A DNA stretch of 64,000 nt from Pseudomonas asturiensis. GTDB taxonomy: Bacteria; Pseudomonadota; Gammaproteobacteria; Pseudomonadales; Pseudomonadaceae. The stretch is taken from NCBI RefSeq assembly GCF_900143095.1, contig NZ_FRDA01000008.1, forward strand, positions 1 to 64,000, in the 5' to 3' direction. Each line of letters starts with the position of its first letter. Within the stretch, counting starts at the first letter, position 1. The position numbers were made by a program, and so were the translations under genes. Shown piece by piece: positions 16,161 to 25,210 of this stretch. Below the pieces are notes generated by a model. It was not told the DNA's origin. It saw nothing but the letters and a program-made list of their open reading frames with translations, and did no database searches.

Positions 16161-17210
16161 ATGACGACTATCTTTGACCCGATCACCATTGGCGACCTGC
16201 AACTGCCCAACCGCATCATCATGGCGCCATTGACACGGTGCCGCGCCGACGAGGGCCGCGTACCGAACGCGATGATGGCCGAGTACTACGTACAGCGCGC
16301 ATCGGCTGGCCTGATCATCAGCGAAGCGACGTCCGTGACGCCAATGGGCGTGGGCTACCCCGACACGCCCGGTATCTGGTCCAACGATCAGGTGCGTGGC
16401 TGGAGCAACATCACCAAAGCGGTACACGCTGCGGGCGGACGCATTGTGCTGCAGTTGTGGCACGTGGGCCGGATTTCGCACCCGCTCTACCTGAACGACG
16501 AAGCGCCGGTTGCACCCAGTGCCGTTCAGCCTGAAGGGCATGTGAGCCTGGTGCGCCCGATTACCTCGTTCACGACGCCACGTGCGCTCGAACTGGCGGA
16601 AATCGGTGATGTTGTCGAGGCCTACCGTGTGGGAGCGGAAAACGCCAAGGCTGCCGGTTTTGACGGCGTAGAAATCCACGGCGCCAACGGCTACCTGCTC
16701 GACCAGTTCCTGCAGACCAGCACCAACCAGCGCACCGACCAGTACGGTGGTTCGCTGGAAAACCGTGCCCGCCTGCTGCTGGAAGTGACGGACGCTGCCG
16801 TTGAGGTCTGGGGCGCTGGCCGCGTGGGCGTGCATCTTTCGCCTCGCGCGGACCTGCACGACATGGGCGATGACAATCTGTCGGAAACATTCGGCTATGT
16901 CGCCAAAGAGCTGGGCAAGCGCGGTATTGCGTTCATCTGTGCGCGTGAGCGTGACGCAAGTGACAGCATCGGTCCGCAGCTCAAGAAGGACTTTGGTGGC
17001 GTGTACATTGCCAACGAGAAATTCACCAAGGACAGCGCCAATGCCTGGCTGGCTGAAGGCAAAGCCGATGCAGTGGCGTTCGGCGTGCCCTACATCGCCA
17101 ACCCGGATCTGCCAGAGCGCCTGGCCAGCGATGCCCCCTTGAATGAAGCCCGCCCGGAAACGTTCTACGCCAAGGGCCCCGTCGGCTACATTGACTACCC
17201 GCGTTTGTAA
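16161..17210 (+). CDS. xenB: Old-yellow-enzyme alkene/nitro reductase (xenobiotic reductase B-like)
   Basis: At 349 residues this is the length of XenB. FMN-binding TIM-barrel features: 'IFDPITIGDLQLPNRIIMAPLTRCRA', 'LQLWHVGRISHP', the substrate pair in 'GVEIHGANGYLLDQFLQTSTNQRTDQYGGSLENRARLLLEV' (HxxN type) and C-terminal phosphate-binding 'AVAFGVPYIANPDLPERL'. It reduces activated C=C bonds and nitro groups with NAD(P)H, for example nitrate esters or quinones. It lies 21 bp after the MFS gene and ends at a strong terminator, so it is the last gene of the ArsR operon. Confidence 0.85.
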   Translation: MTTIFDPITIGDLQLPNRIIMAPLTRCRADEGRVPNAMMAEYYVQRASAGLIISEATSVTPMGVGYPDTPGIWSNDQVRGWSNITKAVHAAGGRIVLQLWHVGRISHPLYLNDEAPVAPSAVQPEGHVSLVRPITSFTTPRALELAEIGDVVEAYRVGAENAKAAGFDGVEIHGANGYLLDQFLQTSTNQRTDQYGGSLENRARLLLEVTDAAVEVWGAGRVGVHLSPRADLHDMGDDNLSETFGYVAKELGKRGIAFICARERDASDSIGPQLKKDFGGVYIANEKFTKDSANAWLAEGKADAVAFGVPYIANPDLPERLASDAPLNEARPETFYAKGPVGYIDYPRL

Positions 17211-17226
17211 CCGGCACACAGCACTG

Positions 17227-17258
17227 AAAAAACCTGACGCGTGAGCGTCAGGTTTTTT
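17227..17258. terminator. Bidirectional intrinsic terminator
   Basis: AAAAAACCTGACGC-GTGA-GCGTCAGGTTTTTT, a perfect stem with A-run and T-run on either side, between the converging xenB and proline-rich protein genes. Confidence 0.9.
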
Positions 17259-17278
17259 ATTGCCCGCGGCAGAGCCGC

Positions 17279-18034
17279 TTACTTGGCAACGACCGGGTCG
17301 GTGACGCCAATGACGTTACCATCGGCATCGGTGACGGTGCCGTCCGCCATCTTCCAGCGGCCATCGGGGTAGTGGACCGAACCGTCGGCAAATACCCAGG
17401 TGCCGTCTTTATGCAAGACATTGCCTTCGGCATCTTCAGTGCTGCCATCGGCATGCACCGTGGTGCCGTTCAGATTCTGTACGGCGCCATCTGGCCGAGT
17501 GACCGAGAGGGTTTTGGTGTCTGCAACGCTGCCGTCCGGGTAACTGACGGTGCCGTCCGGGTTGAACACACTGTTGAGTGGGTGAACCAGTTGCAGGACG
17601 CCGGTGGCTGTATTGACGATGCTCAGCAACTTTTCCAGCCTTGATGGGCGCGCCGGCTCTTCTGGCATCTTCATCTCAACCGGTGGTTTTTCGGCAGGTT
17701 TGACGGGAGGCTTGGCCGGAGCCTTGACCGCTTTGGATACCGGTGGCTTTCCGGGCGTCTCGACAGGAGGTTTGACCGGAGGCTTCACAGGCGGCTTGAC
17801 CGGAGGCTTCACAGGCACTTCGACCGGGGGCTTCACAGGAGGCTTTACCGGAGGCTTCGCAGGCGGTTTGACGGGCGGCTTGGTCGACGTGCCCAGTAAC
17901 TCGGCTGGAACGGCCGGTGCAGTTCCTCGTGCGGCTTCACTGTGTTTTTTGTCCTTGGCGTCCATCTTTTCAGCGGCAGCAAGATCAAAGCGGTTGTCAT
18001 GGTCCTTGGGATGCATCGTATTGATTCCTTTCAT
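17279..18034 (-). CDS. Proline-rich repeat protein with C-terminal DG-repeat domain
   Basis: I place the start at the ATG at 18034 (GGAG 8 bp upstream), giving 251 residues. An ATG at 18016 with AAAGGA upstream is nearly as good. Residues about 50-135 consist of KPPV/KPPA units repeated about 15 times, some as VEVPVKPP or VETPGKPP. This matches a tandem DNA repeat of GGAGGCTT(G/C)AC(C/A)GG units. Residues about 155-250 are a second repeat: short beta-strand-like units with DG turns (PDGTVSY, PDGSVAD, PDGAVQN, ADGSTED, KDGTWVF, ADGSVHY, PDGRWKM, ADGTVTD). No signal peptide or membrane segment. I do not recognise a family. A stiff polyproline stalk carrying a beta-repeat module is a reasonable reading. 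Confidence 0.7.
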   Translation of the reverse strand: MKGINTMHPKDHDNRFDLAAAEKMDAKDKKHSEAARGTAPAVPAELLGTSTKPPVKPPAKPPVKPPVKPPVEVPVKPPVKPPVKPPVKPPVETPGKPPVSKAVKAPAKPPVKPAEKPPVEMKMPEEPARPSRLEKLLSIVNTATGVLQLVHPLNSVFNPDGTVSYPDGSVADTKTLSVTRPDGAVQNLNGTTVHADGSTEDAEGNVLHKDGTWVFADGSVHYPDGRWKMADGTVTDADGNVIGVTDPVVAK

Positions 18035-18146
18035 GAGTGATACTCCATTGGGTAAACAGCAACGCAAGCATAAGCCGCCGTTTTTTCGGCAGTTCCATAT
18101 GTATTTAGTGGTGAGTGATTTTTTGCGCAGGGGTGCCTGACAGCCT

Positions 18147-18175
18147 CCACCTGCCGCACCGTATGCGGCAGGTGG
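18147..18175. terminator. Strong hairpin downstream of the coiled-coil protein gene
   Basis: CCACCTGCCGCA and TGCGGCAGGTGG form a perfect 12-bp stem with a 5-nt loop, starting 10 bp beyond the stop at 18185. There is no T-run on either strand, so it is terminator-like or protects mRNA 3' ends rather than a classic terminator. Confidence 0.5.
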
Positions 18176-18184
18176 CAGGCGGCG

Positions 18185-19045
18185 TCAGCGGCGGGCGTTG
18201 AGCTGTTGCGACAGGTTCTGAATCTGACTGGTGAGGGTGTTGATATTGCGCGTCACCTGAGCACGAAAGGCATCGAACTCGGCAGTGTTACCCGCAGCCG
18301 CAGCCGCAGCCGGCGCCTGGCGGTTTTCCTGCTCGCTCTTGAGCACGATCAGATCCTGCTCGAGACGCTCGATGGCCGCAGACGGATTACCCTGCTTTTT
18401 CAGGGTGGCGACATCGGCGGCCAGGCTCTTGAGCTGAGTGTCCAGCTTGCCCTGATCGGCCTCAGCGGTTTTCAGGTCCGGCAATGCAGCCTTCAGCGCA
18501 GTCAATTCGGTGACCACGGCCTTGAGTTGCTCCTGCAATTGGGCGCTTTCAGTCTGTTGCTGCGTGGTTTGCGCGGCCATCTGTTCCAGTCGCTTGTCGA
18601 GGCTGCTTTGCTGGCCCTCGACGCCTTCACGCTGCTTGTCCTGGTCTTCCAGCTGCGCTTCCAGCAACTTGATTCGCTGCTTGAGCGCCTCGCCATCGCT
18701 GGACAATGATTCGGTCGCCACGACCTTGCCGGAAATATCCTGCAAGCGTCCGGCAGCCTCCTCACTGATGCGCGCGAAGCTTTCCTGCGTGGCAACCAGT
18801 TGCTGTTCCATCAGCGAAACCTGCTGAAAACTCCACCAGCCCAGACCGCAGAATGCAATGAACAGCGCCCCGACCAAGGCCCAGAGCGGCCCCGTGCTCG
18901 GGCCTTTGACCTTGACCACAGGCGTTGTGCGCGAATAGACCGTGGTACGTTCGCGTGCGCCCTTGGCGGGCACGAAATCGTCATCGTCGTCCTTGGCGCT
19001 GAGGTTGGGAACGTCATCGACGTCGTCGTATGGATCGTTACGCAT
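18185..19045 (-). CDS. Inner-membrane coiled-coil protein of unknown function
   Basis: The protein has 286 residues from the ATG at 19045. The acidic N-terminus (NDPYDDVDDVPNLSAKDDDDDF) is cytoplasmic and is followed by one membrane segment (PLWALVGALFIAFCGLGWWSF, residues 52-72). A long periplasmic heptad-rich region from residue about 75 to 240 is full of Gln, Glu and Leu ('LKQRIKLLEAQLEDQDKQREG', 'ATQTTQQQTESAQLQEQLKA'-type), with an AAAAAA linker and a last coiled helix 'RNINTLTSQIQNLSQQLNARR'. The topology resembles envelope proteins that organise membrane complexes, but no specific function can be assigned. It seems to be a single-gene unit. Confidence 0.75.
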   Translation of the reverse strand: MRNDPYDDVDDVPNLSAKDDDDDFVPAKGARERTTVYSRTTPVVKVKGPSTGPLWALVGALFIAFCGLGWWSFQQVSLMEQQLVATQESFARISEEAAGRLQDISGKVVATESLSSDGEALKQRIKLLEAQLEDQDKQREGVEGQQSSLDKRLEQMAAQTTQQQTESAQLQEQLKAVVTELTALKAALPDLKTAEADQGKLDTQLKSLAADVATLKKQGNPSAAIERLEQDLIVLKSEQENRQAPAAAAAAGNTAEFDAFRAQVTRNINTLTSQIQNLSQQLNARR

Positions 19046-19131
19046 GAGCAACCCTTCAAGAAGCTGTTGAAACCAAAGCCTTGCAGTATAACAACGGCAT
19101 CGAAAGTAGCTTTCATTGTGCCATCACTGAC

Positions 19132-20124
19132 TCAGCTCGATTGTTGGGCCTTCCACCAGCCGCAGAACTCATCCAGCGCCGCCCAGACACTCACGCGGGG
19201 CTGGTAATCCAGATAATGCACGGCGCGACTGATATCAAGCGTGAAATCCCGATTCATGACCTGCATGCCCAGACGCGACAGCGTAGGTTCAGGTCGGCCA
19301 GGCCACAGCATGCACGCGCCCTCGTTGACGGCCGCAGCCATGTAGGCCAGGCCGTAGGCGCGGTAACGTGTGACCTCTGGCAACTGCATTTGCCGCATCA
19401 CGTAATTGATGGCATCCCACAGCGGGACCGGCGTGCCATTGCTGATGTTATAGGCCTTGCCCAGCGCAGAGCCTGTGGCCAGCAGACTGCTTAACATGGC
19501 CTCGTTAAGGTTCTGCATGCTGGTGAAATCCACCACGTTCAACCCGTTGCCGACAATGGACAAACGCTTCTTGCGTTGCATCTGAAGCAGGCGCGGAAAA
19601 ATACTGTTGTCGCCCGCCCCGGTCACGAAACGAGGCCGCAGGGCAATCACTTCCAGCCCGAACTCCTCTGCCCCGAATACCTTCTGCTCGGCAAGAAACT
19701 TGGTCGCCGCATAGTGATTGTGAAACCGCCTGGGCACCTGATCTTCCTTGATGCCGCGGTGCGAGTGGCCATCGAAGTAGATCGAAGGCGACGAAAGATG
19801 GACCAGCCTTCGCACCCTTTGTTTCAGACAGCCCTCGACAATGTTTTCGGTGACTTGCACATTGCCCTGGATGAAATCCTGGCGTCGACCCCAGATGCCG
19901 ACCGAACCTGCGCAGTGCACCACGGCCTCCACATCATTGCAAAGCGTCCTGACGAGTTGTGGATCACTCAGATCACCCTGTACGAACTCGGCACCCCGTC
20001 TGACCAGATGTTCGACACCCTCGGCACGACGACCATTGATCCGCACGCTCATGCCCTGCTCCAGGGCAAAACGCGCAAAGCGTCCGCCGATGAAGCCGCT
20101 TGCGCCGGTGATCAGAATCTTCAT
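19132..20124 (-). CDS. NAD-dependent epimerase/dehydratase (3-beta-HSD-like extended SDR)
   Basis: The 330-residue enzyme starts MKILITGASGFIGGRFARFALEQG, with the GxxGxxG dinucleotide motif of extended SDRs at residues 7-13. 'VEAVVHCAGSVGIWG' and the catalytic 'SSPSIYFDG ... HNHYAATKFLAEQ' (YxxxK) follow. 'VIALRPRFVTGAGDNSIFPRLL' is typical of 3-beta-hydroxysteroid dehydrogenase/isomerase-like and UDP-sugar epimerase-like proteins. The substrate is unknown. It lies between the coiled-coil protein and argP genes, all on the minus strand. Confidence 0.8.
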   Translation of the reverse strand: MKILITGASGFIGGRFARFALEQGMSVRINGRRAEGVEHLVRRGAEFVQGDLSDPQLVRTLCNDVEAVVHCAGSVGIWGRRQDFIQGNVQVTENIVEGCLKQRVRRLVHLSSPSIYFDGHSHRGIKEDQVPRRFHNHYAATKFLAEQKVFGAEEFGLEVIALRPRFVTGAGDNSIFPRLLQMQRKKRLSIVGNGLNVVDFTSMQNLNEAMLSSLLATGSALGKAYNISNGTPVPLWDAINYVMRQMQLPEVTRYRAYGLAYMAAAVNEGACMLWPGRPEPTLSRLGMQVMNRDFTLDISRAVHYLDYQPRVSVWAALDEFCGWWKAQQSS

Positions 20125-20197
20125 TTACCGCTCCATAACGCGTCTGCAGAAGAGCACGCACTCTACCCGCATTGATTTCATATAACCCTGTTGACGC

Positions 20198-21097
20198 TCA
20201 TTCGTCGCTTAGCGGCACCAGCCAGCGTCCAGACTTTTGTGCCAGATGCTCGGTCAGGCGGGTCAGCAACTGGCCGCCCGTGCGCCAATGATGCCAGTAC
20301 AGCGGTACATCGATGAACCGATCAGGCAGCAGTTCGCGCAAAGTCCCGCTGCGCAGTTGCTCACGAACCTGCAATTCAGGCACCAGTCCCCAGCCGAGCC
20401 CGGCTTCGATCATGCGCAGGAAACCTTCGGATGAGGGGCACAAATGATGCTTGAAACCTTCCGGTGCCCCCAGCAACGCCAGGTAGCGATGCTGCAGAAA
20501 GTCATCGGGGCCGAATACCAGCGCGGCCGAGCGTGCGAGTTTGCCTGGGCTGACACCGTCTGGAAAATGCCGCTCAATGAAGGCCGGCGATGCCAGTGCA
20601 CGATAGCGCATGGCACCCAGCAGCTGGCTACGCGCCCCGGCCACCGGCCGCTCACTGCCGCACAGGCAGGCCGCGACGTCACCGGCACGCATGCGTTTGA
20701 GCCCGACGTCCTGGTCCTCGACCACCATGTCCAGCAGCAGGTGATGTTCTGCGCAAAAATCCCCCACCGCCTGCGCCCACCAGGTTGCCAGGCTGTCGGC
20801 GTTCAGGGCGATGCGCAGGCGCTCAGGCATGCCCTCTTCATCAAGTGCGGGCACCTGGCTTTGCAGATCGCGCTCCAGCAGACGCACCTGTTGCACATGG
20901 TTGAGCAGACGCCGTCCGATGTCGGTCGGGCTCGGCGGTGTGGCGCGAACCAGCACCGGCTGACCGACGCGCGCTTCCAACAGCTTGATGCGCTGGGAAA
21001 CGGCCGATTGAGACAACCCCAGCACCTGGGCAGCACGCTCAAAACCGGCCTGCTCGATGACAGCGGCCAGCGCTGACAGCAGTTTGTAGTCAAACAT
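20198..21097 (-). CDS. argP: LysR-family regulator ArgP (IciA)
   Basis: The ATG at 21097 gives 299 residues. The LysR HTH is in 'FDYKLLSALAAVIEQAGFERAAQVLGLSQSAVSQRIKLLEARVGQPVLVRATPPSPT', the exact ArgP pattern. 'LNADSLATWWAQAV' and 'LGAMRYRALASPAFIERHFPDG' are effector-domain blocks of ArgP. In Enterobacteria ArgP senses Lys/Arg and activates argO. Here argO is divergent, 95 bp away, matching that partnership. The upstream in-frame extension to 21187 lacks LysR similarity. Confidence 0.9.
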   Translation of the reverse strand: MFDYKLLSALAAVIEQAGFERAAQVLGLSQSAVSQRIKLLEARVGQPVLVRATPPSPTDIGRRLLNHVQQVRLLERDLQSQVPALDEEGMPERLRIALNADSLATWWAQAVGDFCAEHHLLLDMVVEDQDVGLKRMRAGDVAACLCGSERPVAGARSQLLGAMRYRALASPAFIERHFPDGVSPGKLARSAALVFGPDDFLQHRYLALLGAPEGFKHHLCPSSEGFLRMIEAGLGWGLVPELQVREQLRSGTLRELLPDRFIDVPLYWHHWRTGGQLLTRLTEHLAQKSGRWLVPLSDE

Positions 21098-21192
21098 CAG
21101 TTTTCCTAATGGGTAATCAGGATTATTGGTTTTTCTTATATATCGCCACTCCCCACAATCGCCACCTGAACCTGACTTGTGGAGCATCTTTC

Positions 21193-21795
21193 ATGTGGCA
21201 AAGCTATCTCAACGGTCTGCTGGTGGCGGCGGGCCTGATCATGGCCATCGGCACCCAGAACGCCTTCGTCCTGGCTCAGGGGTTGCGGCGTGAACATCAC
21301 GTTCCGGTGGCGTTGCTGTGCATCGTCTGCGACGCGCTGCTGATTGCCGCCGGTGTGTTCGGCCTGGCCAATGTGCTGGCGCAGAACCCGACCTTGCTGG
21401 CGGTGGCGCGTTGGGGTGGGGTGATCTTCCTGTGCTGGTACGGCTTGCAGGCGTTGCGTCGGGCGTGCTCATCCCAAGGGCTCGAAGACTCGGGCGCCGT
21501 GGGCCTGAAGTCGCGCCGCGCCGTTCTGCTCAGCGCACTGGCCGTCACGCTGCTCAACCCGCATGTGTATCTGGATACCGTGCTGCTGATCGGCTCCCTC
21601 GGTGCGCAGCAGACCGTACCTGAGGCTTATGTGATGGGCGCGGCCAGCGCTTCGCTGCTGTGGTTTTCAAGCCTTGCCATCGGCGCCGCCTGGCTTGCCC
21701 CATGGCTGGCGCGACCCGCAACCTGGCGCCTGCTGGATGTCATGGTGGCAGTGATGATGTTCAGCGTTGCCGTGCAACTGATTCGTACCGCGTGA
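21193..21795 (+). CDS. argO: Arginine/lysine exporter (LysE family)
   Basis: The ATG at 21193 follows GGAG and gives 200 residues, the ArgO length. LysE-family segments: 'LNGLLVAAGLIMAIGTQNAFVLAQGLRREHH', 'LLCIVCDALLIAAGVFGLA', and the conserved 'LLSALAVTLLNPHVYLDTVLLIGSLGAQ'. About six membrane helices are predicted. It exports basic amino acids, probably arginine (and toxic analogues), from the cytoplasm. It is divergent from its likely activator ArgP. Confidence 0.88.
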   Translation: MWQSYLNGLLVAAGLIMAIGTQNAFVLAQGLRREHHVPVALLCIVCDALLIAAGVFGLANVLAQNPTLLAVARWGGVIFLCWYGLQALRRACSSQGLEDSGAVGLKSRRAVLLSALAVTLLNPHVYLDTVLLIGSLGAQQTVPEAYVMGAASASLLWFSSLAIGAAWLAPWLARPATWRLLDVMVAVMMFSVAVQLIRTA

Positions 21796-21988
21796 TGCCT
21801 TTTGATGACCCTTGCGCCGAAAACGCTGGAACCTCTATCCCACACAGTTGTTGCGTGGTTATGCCACAGGCCGGGTGCTATAGTCCGGGGTCTGCGCCGC
21901 AAAAGAGTAAAACTCCCGGTGCATGCTGTATCCGGCCGCCCGTGATCGGCCGTGCGATTACCGTAATTGACCTGAAAGGAGATAAACC

Positions 21989-22570
21989 ATGGCTTTTGAA
22001 TTGCCGGCACTGCCTTATGCCCACGACGCTCTGGCGCCGCACATTTCCAAGGAAACGCTGGAATATCACCACGACAAGCACCACAACACCTATGTCGTGA
22101 ACCTGAACAACCTGGTGCCAGGCACCGAGTTCGAAGGTAAATCCCTGGAAGAAATCATCAAGACTTCTTCGGGCGGTATCTTCAACAACGCCGCTCAGGT
22201 CTGGAACCACACGTTCTACTGGGAATGCCTGGCACCAAACGCTGGCGGCGAACCTACCGGCGCACTGGCAGAAGCAATCACTAAAGCGTTCGGCTCTTTC
22301 GAGAAATTCAAGGAAGAGTTCAGCAAGACGTCCGTTGGCACCTTCGGCTCCGGCTGGGGCTGGCTGGTGAAGAAAGCTGACGGCTCCCTGGCGCTGGCCA
22401 GCACCATTGGTGCCGGCAACCCGATGACCAGCGGCGATACACCTCTGCTGACCTGCGACGTCTGGGAACACGCCTACTACATCGACTACCGCAACCTGCG
22501 TCCAAAATACGTAGAAGCGTTCTGGAACCTGGTGAACTGGGACTTCGTGGCCAAGCAATACGCCGCGTAA
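21989..22570 (+). CDS. sodB: Iron superoxide dismutase
   Basis: The protein has 193 residues. All four metal ligands are at the standard positions: H27, H74, D157 and H161 (the last two in DVWEHAYY). '[13 protein letters not shown]' and 'GSGWGWLV' fit the Fe-type enzyme. AAGGAGAT lies 7 bp before the ATG. It dismutates superoxide in the cytoplasm. In Pseudomonas sodB mRNA is repressed by the PrrF small RNAs when iron is low (known for the family, no site shown here). The neighbour bifA is as in P. aeruginosa. Confidence 0.95.
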   Translation: MAFELPALPYAHDALAPHISKETLEYHHDKHHNTYVVNLNNLVPGTEFEGKSLEEIIKTSSGGIFNNAAQVWNHTFYWECLAPNAGGEPTGALAEAITKAFGSFEKFKEEFSKTSVGTFGSGWGWLVKKADGSLALASTIGAGNPMTSGDTPLLTCDVWEHAYYIDYRNLRPKYVEAFWNLVNWDFVAKQYAA

Positions 22571-22589
22571 TCTCCAGCACGACCGAAGA

Positions 22590-22613
22590 ACCCGGCCCTG
22601 CGCCGGGTTTTTT
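22590..22613 (+). terminator. sodB intrinsic terminator
   Basis: CCCGGC-CCTGC-GCCGGG followed by six T, 20 bp after the sodB stop. Confidence 0.9.
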
Positions 22614-22964
22614 ATTGCCCTGGCGTGGCCCATCCTGCCCCTGAACTGCCCTCCCGAACCGCATGCGTCGCCAATGTGTCATCCAAAAACATGAAGATGA
22701 TGGCTTTTCGTCAGCAATCTCAGCTTTGTGTATTGTCAGAAAGCGCTATCTGGCTAATATCACAAATCGGTTCTTTGACAGTGTTACTCTCAAGTTACAA
22801 GTGCTGCCGTCCGACACAGTGGGCTCAAACCGCCCACCCGTCGATTGCTCCGTGAATCCGGGGTGAGACAGAAAACAGGGATCCAACCGGGTGCAGGCTC
22901 TTTGAACATCCGGTTTCGAGGTTGACTGGGCTATCAGCCCGCGACTTGAATTAAGGAACGGCCA
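22614..22964. other. Long leader/promoter region of bifA
   Basis: About 350 bp with no convincing gene. A TTGACA at 22778-22783 is a fair -35 element, and AGTTACAAG follows at roughly the right distance. The region is moderately AT-rich near 22680-22800. I see no clear regulator site. Confidence 0.4.
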
Positions 22965-25016
22965 TTGAAGCTGGAACTCAAGAACAGCTTGTCGGTTAAG
23001 TTACTGCGCGTGGTGCTGCTCTCGGCGTTTCTTGTGGGCGTGGTGCTCAGTTGTGCGCAGATCGTCTTTGATGCCTACAAGACACGCCAGGCAGTCGCCG
23101 AGAACGCCGAACGGATTCTGGACATGTTTCGAGATCCCTCGACTCAGGCGGTCTACAGCCTGGATCGGGAAATGGGCATGCAGGTGATCGAGGGCCTGTT
23201 TCAGGACAACTCGGTGCGCATGGCCTCCATCGGCCATCCCAACGAGACCCTGCTGGCCGAAAAGGATCGCCCCCTCAAAGCCTCCCCCACGCGCTGGCTC
23301 ACTGACCTCATTCTGGGGCAGCAGCGCAGCTTCACCACGCAACTGGTGGGCCGCAGCCCCTACAGCGAGTATTACGGCGACCTGCGTATCACGCTCGATA
23401 CCGCCAATTACGGTGAAAGCTTCATCATCAATGCGGTAATCATCTTCATCTCCGGCGTACTGCGGGCGCTGGCGATGGGCCTGGTGCTGTACCTGGTGTA
23501 TCACTGGTTGCTGACCAAGCCCTTGTCCAAAATCATCGAACACCTGACGGCCATTAATCCCGATCGCCCCAGCGAGCACCAGTTGCCGCCACTCAAAGGC
23601 CATGAAAAAAACGAACTGGGCATCTGGGTCAATACCGCCAACCAACTGCTGGCCTCCATTGAGCGCAATACTTACTTGCGCCATGAAGCCGAGAACAATC
23701 TGCAACGCATGGCGCAGTACGACTTTCTGACCGGCCTGCCCAATCGGGTGCAGCTCCAGATGCGCCTGGACAAGATTCTGGAAGACGCGGGACGCAAGCA
23801 GGACCGGGTCGCAGTGCTGTGTGTGGGGCTGGACGACTTCAAAGGCATCAACGAGCAGTTCAGCTATCAGGCGGGCGATCAGTTGCTGCTGGCGCTGGCC
23901 GATCGACTGCGCGCCCACAGTGGCCGACTGGGCGCACTGGCACGGCTGGGTGGCGACCAGTTCGCACTGGTCCAGGCGGATATCGAACAGCCTTACGAGG
24001 CAGCGGAGCTGGCGCAGAACATTCTGGATGAACTCGAAGCGCCCTTCGAAGTGGACGAGCATTCCATTCGCCTGCGCGCCACGATCGGCATCACGTTGTT
24101 CCCGGAGGATGGTGACAGCACCGAGAAGCTGCTGCAAAAAGCTGAGCAGACCATGACACTGGCCAAGGCCCGCTCGCGCAACCGTTATCAGTTCTACATC
24201 GCCAGCGTCGACAGCGAAATGCGTCGCCGCCGTGAACTTGAAAAAGACCTGCGCGAAGCCCTGCCGCGCAGCCAGCTGTATCTGGTCTATCAGCCTCAGA
24301 TCAGCTATCGCGACCACACCATTGTCGGCGTCGAAGCGTTGATCCGCTGGCAGCACCCCGAGCACGGCCTGGTGCCCCCGGATGTCTTCATCCCGCTGGC
24401 CGAACAGAACGGCACCATCATTGCCATCGGCGAGTGGGTGCTCGACCAGGCCTGTCGCCAGTTGCGCGAGTGGCATGATCAAGGTTTCGTGGATCTGCGC
24501 ATGGCCGTGAACCTGTCCACCGTTCAGTTGCACCACTCGGAGCTGCCGCGCGTGGTGAACAACCTGCTGCAGATCTACCGCCTGCCGCCACGCAGCCTTG
24601 AACTGGAAGTCACTGAAACCGGCCTGATGGAAGACATCACGACCGCCGCCCAGCATCTGCTGAGCCTGCGTCGCTCCGGCGCGCTGATTGCCATCGATGA
24701 CTTCGGCACCGGCTACTCGTCATTGAGCTACCTGAAAAGCCTGCCGCTGGACAAAATCAAGATCGACAAGAGTTTCGTGCAGGACCTGATCGACGACGAT
24801 GACGACGCAACCATCGTGCGCGCCATCATCCAGCTGGGCAAAAGCCTGGGCATGCAAGTCATTGCCGAGGGCGTCGAAACCCTTGAACAAGAGGCGTACG
24901 TGATTTCCGAAGGCTGCCACGAAGGTCAGGGCTACTTTTACAGCAAGCCGCTTCCAGGGCGTGAACTGCTGGCTTACCTGAGGCAGACCAAACGCAGCAA
25001 CGCGGCGATTCACTAG
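22965..25016 (+). CDS. bifA: c-di-GMP phosphodiesterase with degenerate GGDEF domain (BifA)
   Basis: The start is TTG at 22965, with AAGGA 8 bp upstream. No better ATG exists before the membrane segment. The 683 residues contain: membrane helix 1 (12-34), a periplasmic domain to about 150, helix 2 (about 152-178), a HAMP-like linker, a GGDEF domain (about 245-410) whose signature reads LGGDQF, and an EAL domain (about 420-675) with intact VEALIRW and 'DDFGTGYSSLSYLKSLPLDKIKIDKSFV'. GGDQF plus active EAL is the BifA arrangement. BifA degrades c-di-GMP and promotes swarming over biofilm. Location next to sodB matches PA4366-PA4367. Confidence 0.92.
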   Translation: MKLELKNSLSVKLLRVVLLSAFLVGVVLSCAQIVFDAYKTRQAVAENAERILDMFRDPSTQAVYSLDREMGMQVIEGLFQDNSVRMASIGHPNETLLAEKDRPLKASPTRWLTDLILGQQRSFTTQLVGRSPYSEYYGDLRITLDTANYGESFIINAVIIFISGVLRALAMGLVLYLVYHWLLTKPLSKIIEHLTAINPDRPSEHQLPPLKGHEKNELGIWVNTANQLLASIERNTYLRHEAENNLQRMAQYDFLTGLPNRVQLQMRLDKILEDAGRKQDRVAVLCVGLDDFKGINEQFSYQAGDQLLLALADRLRAHSGRLGALARLGGDQFALVQADIEQPYEAAELAQNILDELEAPFEVDEHSIRLRATIGITLFPEDGDSTEKLLQKAEQTMTLAKARSRNRYQFYIASVDSEMRRRRELEKDLREALPRSQLYLVYQPQISYRDHTIVGVEALIRWQHPEHGLVPPDVFIPLAEQNGTIIAIGEWVLDQACRQLREWHDQGFVDLRMAVNLSTVQLHHSELPRVVNNLLQIYRLPPRSLELEVTETGLMEDITTAAQHLLSLRRSGALIAIDDFGTGYSSLSYLKSLPLDKIKIDKSFVQDLIDDDDDATIVRAIIQLGKSLGMQVIAEGVETLEQEAYVISEGCHEGQGYFYSKPLPGRELLAYLRQTKRSNAAIH

Positions 25017-25136
25017 CGCGCCGATGCCCTCGGGCGATGAAACACGCGTACGCTCTATGCCAGTCTTGAAACCGAATGTTACAACCTGTCCAATACCGGA
25101 TCGCGACCCGATGGGCGTTTTGCCTTTACATCGAAT

Positions 25137-25155
25137 GCAAATCTTTCGCATTATG
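25137..25155. promoter_or_regulatory. Putative Fur box upstream of icmP
   Basis: The 19-mer GCAAATCTTTCGCATTATG matches the consensus GATAATGATAATCATTATC at 11 of 19 positions by hand count and lies 56 bp before the icmP start. Imelysin genes of Pseudomonas are commonly iron-regulated, which makes the site plausible. Confidence 0.4.
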
Positions 25156-25210
25156 TCGCAGCTTTTCTGGGCGCCCGCCGCCATAACCCCTTTAGACGCA
25201 GGATTCCGTC

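Noticed and set aside
15804..17219. 471-codon open frame antisense to xenB and the MFS gene
   Set aside because: It spans two well-supported genes on the other strand and reads as biased shadow sequence.
23001..24656. 551-codon open frame antisense to bifA
   Set aside because: Composition is that of a reverse-strand shadow; bifA on the other strand is certain.
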